From CAZFLM01 sp964519955 (GTDB lineage: Bacteria > Armatimonadota > Chthonomonadetes > Chthonomonadales > CAJBBX01): a DNA stretch of 64,000 nt. A program made the translations under genes and the position numbers. This document shows positions 41,708 through 49,704 of this stretch, piece by piece (the first letter of the stretch is position 1; each line of letters starts with the position of its first letter). The stretch is taken from NCBI GenBank assembly GCA_964519955.1, contig CAZFLM010000001.1, positions 205,899 to 269,898 on the forward strand. The letters are read 5' to 3'. Below the pieces are notes generated by a model. The model was not told where the DNA came from, searched no databases, and saw nothing but the letters and a program-made list of their open reading frames with translations.

Positions 41708-44068
41708 TCAGAGCGTCTCGTGCTCCGTTCGGGCGATGATCTCGTCCTGCAGGGCTTTGCTCAGGTCGCAGAAGTAGTCGCTGTAGCCGGCCACGCGCAC
41801 GATGAGGTCGCGGTGGGCTTGCGGGTTGCGCTGGGCTTCGCGGAGCGTGTCGGCACTCACCACGTTGAACTGCACGTGGTGCCCGTTCATGCGGAAGTAG
41901 CTGCGCACGAGTTGGGCCAGCTTGTCGACGCCGTCGTCGCCCGCCAGGACCTGCGGGGTGAACTTCAGGTTGAGGAGTGTTCCACCGGTCTTCAAGTGAT
42001 CCATCTTCGCCGCGGACTTCAGCACGGCGGTCGGGCCGAGCCGGTCCGCGCCCTGCACCGGCGAGATGCCCTCCGAGACCGGTGTGCCGGCCTTGCGCCC
42101 GTCGGATGTGGCGCCCGTCACCTGGCCGAAGTAGACGTGGCACGTCGTGGGCAGCATGTCGATGTGGTAGACGCCGCCCTTCGTGTTCGGCCGCCCCTCC
42201 ACCGTCTCGTAGAACACGTCGAAGCAGCGCCGCATGATCGCGTCGGCCTCGGCGGCGTCGTTGCCGTAGCGCGGCGAGCGGTTCGAAAGCGCCAGGCGCA
42301 GCGGCTCGTGCCCGTCGAAGTCCGCCGCAAGCGCGTCCGAAACCGCCGCCATCGAGAACGTGCGGTCCTCGAAGACGTGCTTCCGCAGCGCGGAGAAGGC
42401 GTCGGTCAGCGTGCCGATGCCCACGCCCTGGATGTACGTCGTGTTGTAGCGCGCGCCGCCGTCGTTGTAGTCGCGGCCCTTGGCGATGCAGTCATCGGTG
42501 ATGAGCGAGAGGAACGGGGCCGGCGCGTAGCTGGCGTACATCCGCTCGATGATCTGGTTGCCGCGCACCTTGATATCGGCGAAGTGGCGCACCTGCGTCG
42601 TCCACGCGGCGAACAGGTCGTCGAAGGTCTCGAACGCGCGCGGGTCGCCGGTCTTCGGCCCGAGCTGCTTGCCCGTGCGCGGGTCGAGGCCGTCGTTGAG
42701 CGTAATCTCCAGGATCTTGACCAGGTTGAAGTACCCGGTGAGGATGTACGCCTCCTTGCCGAAGGCGCCCGCCTCGACGCACCCGCTCGTGCCGCCCTCG
42801 CGCGCGTCCTCGATCGCCTTGCCCTGCCGCAGCAACTCCTCGACGACCGCGTCCGCGTTGAAGACCGACGGGAAGCCGTAGCCCTTGCGGATGACCCGGC
42901 ACGCCGCCTTGAGGAAGTGGTCCGGGTTCTGGCGGGAGAGCTGGATGTTGTTGCTCGGCTGCAGCAGGTGCATCTCGTCGATGACCTCCAGCAGCAGGAA
43001 CGAGACGTCGTTCACCGCGTCCGTGCCGTCGCGCTTCAGGCCGGCGAGGTTGATGTTCGCGAAGTCGGTGTAGGTGCCACTCTCGGCCGCCGTCACGCCG
43101 ACCTTCGGGGGCGCCGGGTGGTTGTTGAACTTCGCCCAGAAGCACTCCAGCAACTCCTTCGCCGAGTCGCGCGTGAGCGTGCCCTCGCACACGCCGGCGT
43201 CGTAGAACGGCAGCAGGTGCTGGTCGAGGTGGCCGGGGTTGAACGAGTCCCACCCGTTCAGCTCGGTGATGACCGCCAGGTGGCACCACCAGTACATCTG
43301 CAGCGCCTCGTGGAAGTCGCGCGGGGCGTGGGCGGGCACCCGCTCGCACACCTCGGCGATGCGCTCCAGCTCGGCGCGGCGCTCCGCATTGGGCTCTGCG
43401 GACGCCATCTGCAGCGCCATCTCCGCGTGCCTGCGCGAGAACACCATCACCGCGTCCGCCGCAATGTGCATGGCGCGGAGCTGCTCCCGCTTGCGGAAGG
43501 CGTCCGGGTCGCGCTCGAAGTCCAGCGCCTCGATCGCCGCCGCGATGTCCTGCTGGAAGTCGAGCATGCCTCTGCGGTAGAGCTTCCCATCCGCAACCGT
43601 GTGCCCCGGCGCGCGCTGCTCCATGAACTCGGTGAAGACGCCCGCGGCGTAGGCGTCCTGCCACTCCTGGGGCAGCTCCTCGAAGATGCGGTCCCGCAGC
43701 GACCGTCCGCGCCAGTACGGGATGACCGTCGCCTCGTACTGCTCGATCGCCTCGTCGGGCACGGCATAGGAGGTCAGCGGGCGGCTGTCGAGGATGCGCA
43801 GGTCGTCGACGCTGTGGCAGGTCAACTCGGGGAAGGTAGACACGACCTTGGGCGCCGGCCCGCGCTCGCCGACGATCAGCTCATCGGCGCCGATATGGAT
43901 GGTCTTGTGCCGGCACAGGTGCAGGAACGAGAGGGCGCGCAGAACGGGCACCGAGTGCTTGCCCTCGTTCTCGCGGTAGAACTCCGTCAGCAGCACCGCG
44001 CGCTCGGCGGAGATGCTGGGCGCCGTGTCGAGGCTCAGCGTGCGCAGCCGCTCCACTCGCGGGGTCAT
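41708..44068 (-). CDS. glycyl-radical enzyme (PflD/dehydratase-lyase type)
   Basis: ATG 44068 (AGGAGG upstream) gives 786 residues, normal for the family. The catalytic thiyl site is GTSGCVEAG with Cys430 and the adjacent acid Glu432, as in choline lyase, glycerol dehydratase and other eliminases rather than pyruvate formate-lyase, which has two cysteines. The C-terminal radical loop is RVAGYSDYF with Gly761. Oxygen-sensitive radical chemistry implies anaerobic expression. A radical-SAM activase is required, but none is in the window; GalT is upstream and a hydrolase downstream. The substrate could be a diol, a choline-like or a sugar-derived compound; sequence alone does not decide. Confidence 0.92.
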   Translation of the reverse strand: MTPRVERLRTLSLDTAPSISAERAVLLTEFYRENEGKHSVPVLRALSFLHLCRHKTIHIGADELIVGERGPAPKVVSTFPELTCHSVDDLRILDSRPLTSYAVPDEAIEQYEATVIPYWRGRSLRDRIFEELPQEWQDAYAAGVFTEFMEQRAPGHTVADGKLYRRGMLDFQQDIAAAIEALDFERDPDAFRKREQLRAMHIAADAVMVFSRRHAEMALQMASAEPNAERRAELERIAEVCERVPAHAPRDFHEALQMYWWCHLAVITELNGWDSFNPGHLDQHLLPFYDAGVCEGTLTRDSAKELLECFWAKFNNHPAPPKVGVTAAESGTYTDFANINLAGLKRDGTDAVNDVSFLLLEVIDEMHLLQPSNNIQLSRQNPDHFLKAACRVIRKGYGFPSVFNADAVVEELLRQGKAIEDAREGGTSGCVEAGAFGKEAYILTGYFNLVKILEITLNDGLDPRTGKQLGPKTGDPRAFETFDDLFAAWTTQVRHFADIKVRGNQIIERMYASYAPAPFLSLITDDCIAKGRDYNDGGARYNTTYIQGVGIGTLTDAFSALRKHVFEDRTFSMAAVSDALAADFDGHEPLRLALSNRSPRYGNDAAEADAIMRRCFDVFYETVEGRPNTKGGVYHIDMLPTTCHVYFGQVTGATSDGRKAGTPVSEGISPVQGADRLGPTAVLKSAAKMDHLKTGGTLLNLKFTPQVLAGDDGVDKLAQLVRSYFRMNGHHVQFNVVSADTLREAQRNPQAHRDLIVRVAGYSDYFCDLSKALQDEIIARTEHETL

Positions 44069-44130
44069 GTGTGTCTCGTCCTCCTGTGTGTGCGGCTGGG
44101 CGCACGGCAACCCACCCCGGCCTTCGGCCA

Positions 44131-44320
44131 CCCCTCCCGAATCGGGAGGGGACTTTGCGCTGCCGTGTGCGACGCCACGGGGCTCGGGAAGGTCAACCGC
44201 CATTGAAATGGCGGCCTGCCACGACGCCAAACCCCCTCCGGGGTTCACAACCCACGCGCCGCACCAACCAGTCCCCGGAGGGGACTTCGCGCCCGCGCAG
44301 CGCCGGGTTTCAACCCGGCG
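44131..44320. repeat. cluster of short palindromes
   Basis: Within 190 bases there are a 21-base palindrome of CCCCTCCCGA type (44131-44151), CCGCCATTGAAATGGCGG (44197-44214), an 11-base pair CCCCTCCGGGG/CCCCGGAGGGG (44233-44243 and 44273-44283), and a 20-base palindrome of CGCCGGGTT type (44301-44320). They lie between galT and the glycyl-radical gene and could act as processing or termination structures or be dispersed repeat elements. Confidence 0.85.
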
Positions 44321-44350
44321 GCACCAACCCGTCGCGGTCCCCGTCCGCCC

Positions 44351-45391
44351 CTACCCCCGCTCCCGATAGTGCGCCGCCGGCAGCTCGCGCAGGCGCGCGG
44401 CGGCCAACTCGGCGGTCAGGTCGCGCTGTGGCTCGGCCAGCATCTCGTAGCCGACCATGAACTTGCGCACCGTGGCGGAGCGCAGCAGCGGCGGGTAGAA
44501 GTGCGCGTGGAGCTGCCAGTGCGACCACTCGCCCTCAGCCGTGGGTGCGCCGTGCCACCCCATCGAGTAGGGGAAGCTCGTCTCGAACAGGTTGTCGTAC
44601 CGCGTCAGGCCCTTCTTCAGGATGGCGGCCAGGTCGTCGCGCTCGGCGTCCGTCAGATCCGTCAGGCGCAGAACATGGCGCCGCGGCAGCAGCAGCGTCT
44701 CGTACGGCCACATGGCCCAGTACGGGACGACCAGCGCCCAGTGCTCCGACGCCTCCACCACACGCTCGCTCCGCTCCAGCTCCTGAGCCGCGTAGTCGGC
44801 CAGCAGCACCGTGCCGCGCTTCCGCGTGTAGGCGCGCTGCCCGGCTTCCTCCTGCTCCGCGAAGCGCGGCAGGAAGTCGCTCGCCCAGATCTGCCCGTGC
44901 GGGTGCGGGTTGGAGCAGCCCATCACCGCGCCCTTGTTCTCGAACACCTGCACCCACCGGTACTTCGCGCCCAACTCGGCGACCTGCGCGCCCCACACGT
45001 CGATGACGCCGCGGATGTCGCCAATCTCCATGCGCGGCAGCGTCAGGTCGTGGCGCGGCGAGAAGCAGATCACGCGGCACTCGCCCCGCACGGGCACGCG
45101 GCGGAACAGCTCGCTGGGCGCCTCGTCGGTGGACGGCGTGTCCGGCAGCAGCGCGGCGAAGTCGTTGGTGAAGACGAAGGTGCCGGAGTAGGCGGGGTTG
45201 TAGGCACCCCCTGCCCGCTCGTTGCCGGGGCAGAGGTAGCACCTGGGGTCATACGCCGGGCGGTCGTCCGCAGCGTCCGCCTCGCGCTGCCCCTGCCACG
45301 GGCGCTGCGTGCGGTGCGGCGAAACGAGGATCCACTCCCCGGTCAGCGGGTTGTAGCGGCGGTGCGGATGATGCTCGGCGTCGAATGTCAT
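44351..45391 (-). CDS. galT: galactose-1-phosphate uridylyltransferase
   Basis: The 346-residue protein matches GalT in length and order. It has a start with RRYNPLTGEWILVSPHR, a zinc-binding CYLCPGN, FTNDFAALLPD, and the active-site CSNPHPHGQIW. The nucleophile there is His165, almost the same number as His166 of E. coli. Further on are LLLPRRHV and a HWQLHAHFYPP metal/structural motif. It exchanges UDP between glucose and galactose in the Leloir pathway. No galK or galE is in the window. It stands upstream of the glycyl-radical gene, separated by palindromes, so joint transcription is uncertain. Confidence 0.95.
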   Translation of the reverse strand: MTFDAEHHPHRRYNPLTGEWILVSPHRTQRPWQGQREADAADDRPAYDPRCYLCPGNERAGGAYNPAYSGTFVFTNDFAALLPDTPSTDEAPSELFRRVPVRGECRVICFSPRHDLTLPRMEIGDIRGVIDVWGAQVAELGAKYRWVQVFENKGAVMGCSNPHPHGQIWASDFLPRFAEQEEAGQRAYTRKRGTVLLADYAAQELERSERVVEASEHWALVVPYWAMWPYETLLLPRRHVLRLTDLTDAERDDLAAILKKGLTRYDNLFETSFPYSMGWHGAPTAEGEWSHWQLHAHFYPPLLRSATVRKFMVGYEMLAEPQRDLTAELAAARLRELPAAHYRERG

Positions 45392-45441
45392 GGGCCTGGG
45401 CTCCGGAGGCGTCGTGGCGGATGCAGAGGATGTCGGAGTCC

Positions 45442-45447
45442 ATTATA
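45442..45447 (-). promoter_or_regulatory. probable -10 of galT promoter
   Basis: A perfect TATAAT on the minus strand stands about 50 bases before the galT ATG. No good -35 is visible at 16-18 bases, so it may depend on an activator. Confidence 0.45.
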
Positions 45448-45589
45448 CTCGGGGCCGGGCGAAGGGCGCCTCCCTGGGGAAGGTCGCGGGCCCATGCTGG
45501 GCCGGCGAAGCTCTAGCCTGGATGATGCACGAGCGCCGTGGTGGGATGGGCCTCCGTGCCCGTCCAGGACCACTCATGCACGGGCCAGC

Positions 45590-46075
45590 CTAGGTCTCGC
45601 CTCCCACGATGGCCCGCACCCTCGCCAGCGTCGCCTCGTCGCGCGCCCAGCACGCTACGTACTCGTCATGGCTGATCGCGACCAGCCAATCGCCGCTCTC
45701 GTCCGCAAGGTAAGCGCCCCATACGAAGTAGAGGCACAGACAGAGCAGGGCCTCCAGCGCGTCGCCTTCGCCTGGGTCGAGCAGATGGCCCGGCCAGTCG
45801 TCGATGTCGGCATCGCACCCGAGCCCGCGCCGGGCTGCCGCAAACAGGAACGGGTTCGCGCTCGACGGCCAGATGTCGGTGTCGTGAACGAGCAGCGCGC
45901 AGGACTGGCCCGGCCCGATCAGCGAAACGATACCCCAGGCCATCGCCGTCTTGGCGCCCGAGTCGAGGGGGATGGGTACGACCGCGAGCGGGCGCGTATT
46001 CGAGCCCTGGGCGCCGACGACCCAGCCTCGCTCCTGGAACCAGGCTGCAGCTTCCTCGTAGGTAGTGGCTCTCAC
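45590..46075 (-). CDS. cytosolic protein of unknown function
   Basis: Starting at GTG 46075 (GTGA overlap with the upstream stop) the product has 161 residues: RATTYEEAAAWFQERGWVV at the start, CALLVHDTDIWPSSANPFL, GDADIDDWPGHLL-like (GCDADIDDWPG), and SGDWLVAISHDEYVACW at the end. The Trp-rich acidic character and small size recall SMI1/SUKH-type or similar proteins, but I see no firm motif. It is the last gene of a five-gene peptidase operon. Confidence 0.65.
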   Translation of the reverse strand: MRATTYEEAAAWFQERGWVVGAQGSNTRPLAVVPIPLDSGAKTAMAWGIVSLIGPGQSCALLVHDTDIWPSSANPFLFAAARRGLGCDADIDDWPGHLLDPGEGDALEALLCLCLYFVWGAYLADESGDWLVAISHDEYVACWARDEATLARVRAIVGGET

Positions 46076-46422
46076 AGCCCCGCACCGCAGGAAGGACCAC
46101 CCGGTCCGCCGGTCTCTACGGTCCGAGCACGAGCCCGGTTCGTCGACAACTGCACGACGCCGCCGCCGGCAACGAACAGGCCGACCACCAGGTATTGGCC
46201 GGCAGTCCACAATCGGTCGCCGCGACTCATCGGCGTGTTCCAGTAGTAGTGGCCGGCCTTGGGCTCGTACGTGGGCGTGAATCGCGGATCGAGCATCGGC
46301 CACGCCTGTCCGCCCACCAATAGCCCGAGGACGAGCATCACCCCGCCGATCGCCTGCCCCGCCCGGCCGGGCGATCGGCACATCAGCTCGAACAACCATC
46401 TGCTCGGCGAGATCAGCCGCAT
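46072..46422 (-). CDS. two-helix membrane protein, unknown
   Basis: The 116-residue product has two membrane segments (AIGGVMLVLGLLVGGQAW, AGQYLVVGLFVAGGGVV). The loop between them is rich in Tyr/Pro/Trp (PRFTPTYEPKAGHYYWNTPM). It lies 30 bases after the preceding gene and overlaps the next start. No family recognised. Confidence 0.6.
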   Translation of the reverse strand: MRLISPSRWLFELMCRSPGRAGQAIGGVMLVLGLLVGGQAWPMLDPRFTPTYEPKAGHYYWNTPMSRGDRLWTAGQYLVVGLFVAGGGVVQLSTNRARARTVETGGPGGPSCGAGL

Positions 46423-46452
46423 GTCAGCACCAGTTCCTTCGCTCCGCCCCGC

Positions 46453-46926
46453 CTACCCCCTCGGGCTCCTCTGCTCCCACTCGTCCCAGTACAGCCGCAC
46501 GCGTGGCAAGATGACCGCGACGTCGACCAGAGCCGCGACCACCGCGAACGGCAGGTAGTCCTGCAGCCCCGAGCGAGCCACGAGCGCCAGCAGCACCCCG
46601 AACAGCGCGCACGCTTCAGACAGAGCCATCGCGGCGAGGAAGTTGGCCTGCAGCTTCTCCGGCGCGCAGAGCCGCACGCCGGCAGCCCCCGCGCCATCGA
46701 GCCCGGCCGTGCGCGCGCGGATGAACGTCGCCGCTGCCAGCAGGCAGGCGGCCCCAACACCGTAGAGGATGGGCCGCAGTCCGGTCACCTCCTGGGGGCG
46801 CATCGGGCTGCCGTGCGGGAGCGCGCCCAGGAGGTACGCCAGCACGCCGAACACGGCGAGCGAGACCAGGAAGGCCCCGAACAGCACCATGCAGGTGCGC
46901 CGCGAAGCCGGAGGCGCGTCGTTCAT
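46453..46926 (-). CDS. four-helix membrane protein, unknown
   Basis: The 157-residue product has four hydrophobic segments (CMVLFGAFLVSLAVFGVLAY, ILYGVGAACLLAAATFI, FLAAMALSEACALFGVLLAL, LPFAVVAALVDVAVIL) and a charged C-terminus. ATG 46926 overlaps the stop of the M28 peptidase gene (ATGA). It resembles small DUF-type inner membrane proteins, and I cannot name it. Confidence 0.7.
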   Translation of the reverse strand: MNDAPPASRRTCMVLFGAFLVSLAVFGVLAYLLGALPHGSPMRPQEVTGLRPILYGVGAACLLAAATFIRARTAGLDGAGAAGVRLCAPEKLQANFLAAMALSEACALFGVLLALVARSGLQDYLPFAVVAALVDVAVILPRVRLYWDEWEQRSPRG

Positions 46927-48332
46927 CGCGCCTCCCCAGGCGCCTCCACGTGCATGGGCGGCCCGTCGAAGCCCTCCGCCACAAGCGCGTCGTAGAGGTC
47001 GGCCTCGTCGATGAGCGTCCGTACGCCCGCCGGGTCGTTGTGCGGCAGCGCCGCCTCGGCTGCGTCGGCCAGCGCCCAGAGCGTGTGGGCTCCGACCGCC
47101 GCGGCCCGGGCCAGCGCGGGCTGCGACACCTTCTCGAACGTGTCGCCCACGCTGTGGTAGTAGCGCCCGGCGTCGTTCGGCAGCGTGCCCGCCAGCGAGA
47201 CCACCGGCACCCCGCTGAGCATGAACGGCTGGTGGTCGCTGTGCAGGTACGCGCCCGATCCGCAGTCGTCCCGCATGCCGAGCGGCGCCAACTGCTTCGC
47301 GAGCCCGGCGAGCACTTCGGGTGTCGGAGTGCCCTTGGCTCGCGGGTAGGAGTAGCCGTACGGGTCGCCGGTCATATCGAAGTTCATGATCGCGAGGCGG
47401 TTCCGCAGCTCGGCCTCGTGGCGGCGGACGTACTCCCAGGAGCCGCACAGGCCCACTTCCTCCGCAGCCCACAGCGCGAAGCGGATAGTCCGCCTCGGCC
47501 GCATCCCCAGGCTCGCCAGCGCCCGCGCCATCTCCAGCACGATCGCCACGCCAAGCCCGTTGTCCGTGGCCCCCTGCGAGATGTCCCACGAGTCGAGATG
47601 ACCGCCTGCCAGCACCACCTCGTCCGGCAACTCGGCCCCGCGGATCTCGCCCAGCACGTTGCGCGTCGTCGAGGGCACGCGCTCGTTCGCCATCTCGATG
47701 CGCGCACTGACCGCGGCGCCTGTCGGCAGGATGCGCCGCAGCCGCTCCCCGTCCTCCTGAGAGACGCCGATGCTCGGGATCGGTGAGCCTCCCTCGTGGC
47801 ACACCCCCGTCCGCGTGAGCCCGCCCGGCGCGGAGCTGAGGATCATCAGCCCGACGGCCCCGTGGTCGACGGCGTGCTTCAGCTTCTCGGTGCGGTGCAG
47901 CCTCCGCTGGCCCTCGCTCGCCCCCTCGTCGCACAGCGCGATGGCCCCGCGCACGCGATCGGCTGCGGCCTCGAACTCGTCGCGCTCGCCGTGCCCGACG
48001 TCGCACACCGGCGCGATCACCAGAGCCTGCTCGGGCGCGTTGCCATGCGCGACCGCCGTCAACGACCACGGCGACGGCGAGAGGACCTCTGCCGCCACCG
48101 ATCCGCGCCGCCACGCGACGATGGAGAACTCCTCGAACCAGGCCGCGTCCAGGCCCCACCGGTCGAACAGCTCGAAGCCCCACTCCTCCGCGAGCCGCCC
48201 GCTCTCCAGCCCGCTGACGCGCCCGCCGACCGTGTCGCACAGCTTCCGCAGCTCATCGTACGCGCGGGAGCGGCCGAAGCACTCGGCCAAGATGGAGTCG
48301 GCGACGCTCGCCGGGACGATGGGTTCGCTCAT
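46923..48332 (-). CDS. M28-family metallopeptidase (PA-domain aminopeptidase)
   Basis: The 469-residue protein has a protease-associated-type insert in its first half (IALCDEGASEG, AVGLMILSSAPGG). The M28 catalytic core follows, with zinc ligands in AGGHLDSWD, GATDNGLG, WAAEEVGLCG, NFDMTGD and the final His of LHSDHQPF. This matches co-catalytic zinc aminopeptidases/carboxypeptidases. No signal peptide is visible from ATG 48332, so it is probably cytosolic. ATGA overlap with the M24 gene upstream and with the membrane-protein gene downstream shows tight coupling. Confidence 0.92.
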   Translation of the reverse strand: MSEPIVPASVADSILAECFGRSRAYDELRKLCDTVGGRVSGLESGRLAEEWGFELFDRWGLDAAWFEEFSIVAWRRGSVAAEVLSPSPWSLTAVAHGNAPEQALVIAPVCDVGHGERDEFEAAADRVRGAIALCDEGASEGQRRLHRTEKLKHAVDHGAVGLMILSSAPGGLTRTGVCHEGGSPIPSIGVSQEDGERLRRILPTGAAVSARIEMANERVPSTTRNVLGEIRGAELPDEVVLAGGHLDSWDISQGATDNGLGVAIVLEMARALASLGMRPRRTIRFALWAAEEVGLCGSWEYVRRHEAELRNRLAIMNFDMTGDPYGYSYPRAKGTPTPEVLAGLAKQLAPLGMRDDCGSGAYLHSDHQPFMLSGVPVVSLAGTLPNDAGRYYHSVGDTFEKVSQPALARAAAVGAHTLWALADAAEAALPHNDPAGVRTLIDEADLYDALVAEGFDGPPMHVEAPGEAR

Positions 48333-49480
48333 GCAGTAGCCTCCAGTCCGACAGGGTGCGGCGTCAGGCACACGGGGCCGTCCGCCGTTACCAGGTAGTT
48401 CCGCTCGAAGCGCATGCCGCCCGTGCCCGGGATGCAGAGCCCCGGCTCCAGCGTCACCACGTCGCCTGCCTCCAGCGTGTCGGTGCTCTCCGCAACGATG
48501 TACGGCGGCTCGGGATGCCCCAGCCCGATCCCGTGCCCGCTGTGCCCCGGCGATACCCCGCCCATGCCGGCAGCCGTCACCACGCCGCGCACCGCCGCAT
48601 CGATCTCCCGGCACACCGCGCCCGGCCTCAGCAGCGCCTCACCCTTCGCCAGCGCTGCCAGGCAGGCGGCCCCCATGCGCTTCTGCTCGGGTGTCGGCTT
48701 CCCGTCGACGCACCACGTCTGGGCAATGTCCACCCGATAGCCGCGCACGTTGACGCTGAAGTCGAGCAGGAACAGCTCGCCTGCCTCGATGACGCGCCCG
48801 GTGCCCTCGCCGCCGCCCTGGGCCGCCCGAGGACCCGCCGCGAAGTCGCCGTAGACCTGGTGCGGCTCGCCAGCCGCTTGCGTCACCGCCGCGCGCACGA
48901 TCTCGAAGGCATCCAGCTCCGTCATGCCGGCCCGCACGCCCGCCATCGCCGCGCATACCGCCGCCGCCGCACAGCGCCCGGACTCGCCGATGGCCGCCAC
49001 CTCGTCCGGGTCCTTGTGCCGCATCAGCCCGTGCGCGATGGCGCCCGCTCCGCGAAGGTCAAGCGCCCCGTGGTCTGCCCGCAGCCGCTCGACCAGCGCG
49101 AACGGGATCGCGCCGTCCACCGCGACGATCCGCATCTCGCGGTCACGCAGCGTGTCGGCCACCAACTCGAACAGCAGCTCCGTGCGGTCGGGCGCGGACG
49201 CACGCCCGCGGTACCACTCGCGCACCGCAACCCGCTCCACGTGCGCCGCCCGCGCGTAGCCCTCCTGCATGTTATCCACGCACAGGACGCAGTCGCCATC
49301 GGGGAAGAGCGCCAGGAGCGCCTGCGCGTTCTCGGATCGGAACAGGAACGGCGAGGGGTAGAACCCCGCCAGATGCGCCAGCAGGCACGGCTCGGAGACC
49401 AGTACGGCGTCCACGCGCTCCGGCAGAGCCTGCCAAAGCCGCTCGCGCCGCGTTCGACAGCCTTCGGGTGTGATGATCAT
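48329..49480 (-). CDS. M24-family metallopeptidase (Xaa-Pro aminopeptidase/creatinase type)
   Basis: The 383-residue protein has a creatinase-type N-terminal domain and a pita-bread C-terminal domain. Metal ligands are visible in LLDFSVNVRGYRVDIAQT (two Asp), HSGHGIGLGHPEPP (His), TLEPGL (Glu) and MRFERNYLV (Glu). It should remove N-terminal residues next to proline, or hydrolyse a related amide. It is first in an operon with an M28 peptidase, suggesting peptide catabolism in the cytosol. Confidence 0.93.
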   Translation of the reverse strand: MIITPEGCRTRRERLWQALPERVDAVLVSEPCLLAHLAGFYPSPFLFRSENAQALLALFPDGDCVLCVDNMQEGYARAAHVERVAVREWYRGRASAPDRTELLFELVADTLRDREMRIVAVDGAIPFALVERLRADHGALDLRGAGAIAHGLMRHKDPDEVAAIGESGRCAAAAVCAAMAGVRAGMTELDAFEIVRAAVTQAAGEPHQVYGDFAAGPRAAQGGGEGTGRVIEAGELFLLDFSVNVRGYRVDIAQTWCVDGKPTPEQKRMGAACLAALAKGEALLRPGAVCREIDAAVRGVVTAAGMGGVSPGHSGHGIGLGHPEPPYIVAESTDTLEAGDVVTLEPGLCIPGTGGMRFERNYLVTADGPVCLTPHPVGLEATA

Positions 49481-49498
49481 GGGGCATCCAGTTAGAAC

Positions 49499-49704
49499 TG
49501 CGAAGTGGCAAGTGGCAAGTTGAAAGTCAAAGGCGTCGAAAGTCGAAGGTCGAACGGTGGGCGCCGCCGCTATCGCCGTGCATCTCCGTTCATCGGTGGA
49601 CTCATGTTCGCCGTTGCCGTAATCTGCGTCTATCTGCGTTCATCTGCGGTTCCATCAGTCCATCCCGCCGTGATCCGGCGCTATCGGTGTTCATCTGTGG
49701 TTCC
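49499..49704. repeat. dispersed intergenic repeat cluster
   Basis: This starts with tandem-like AAGTGGCAAGTGGCAAGTTG and CGAAAGTCGAAGGTCGAA words. It then has several TTCATCGGTGG / TTCATCTGCGGTTCC / TTCATCTGTGGTTCC copies. The last 24 bases overlap the C-terminal codons and stop of the hydrolase gene that ends at 49681. Confidence 0.7.

Noticed and set aside
41639..44206. 855-codon plus-strand frame opposite the glycyl-radical gene
   Set aside because: Shadow composition; the opposite strand carries complete active-site motifs.
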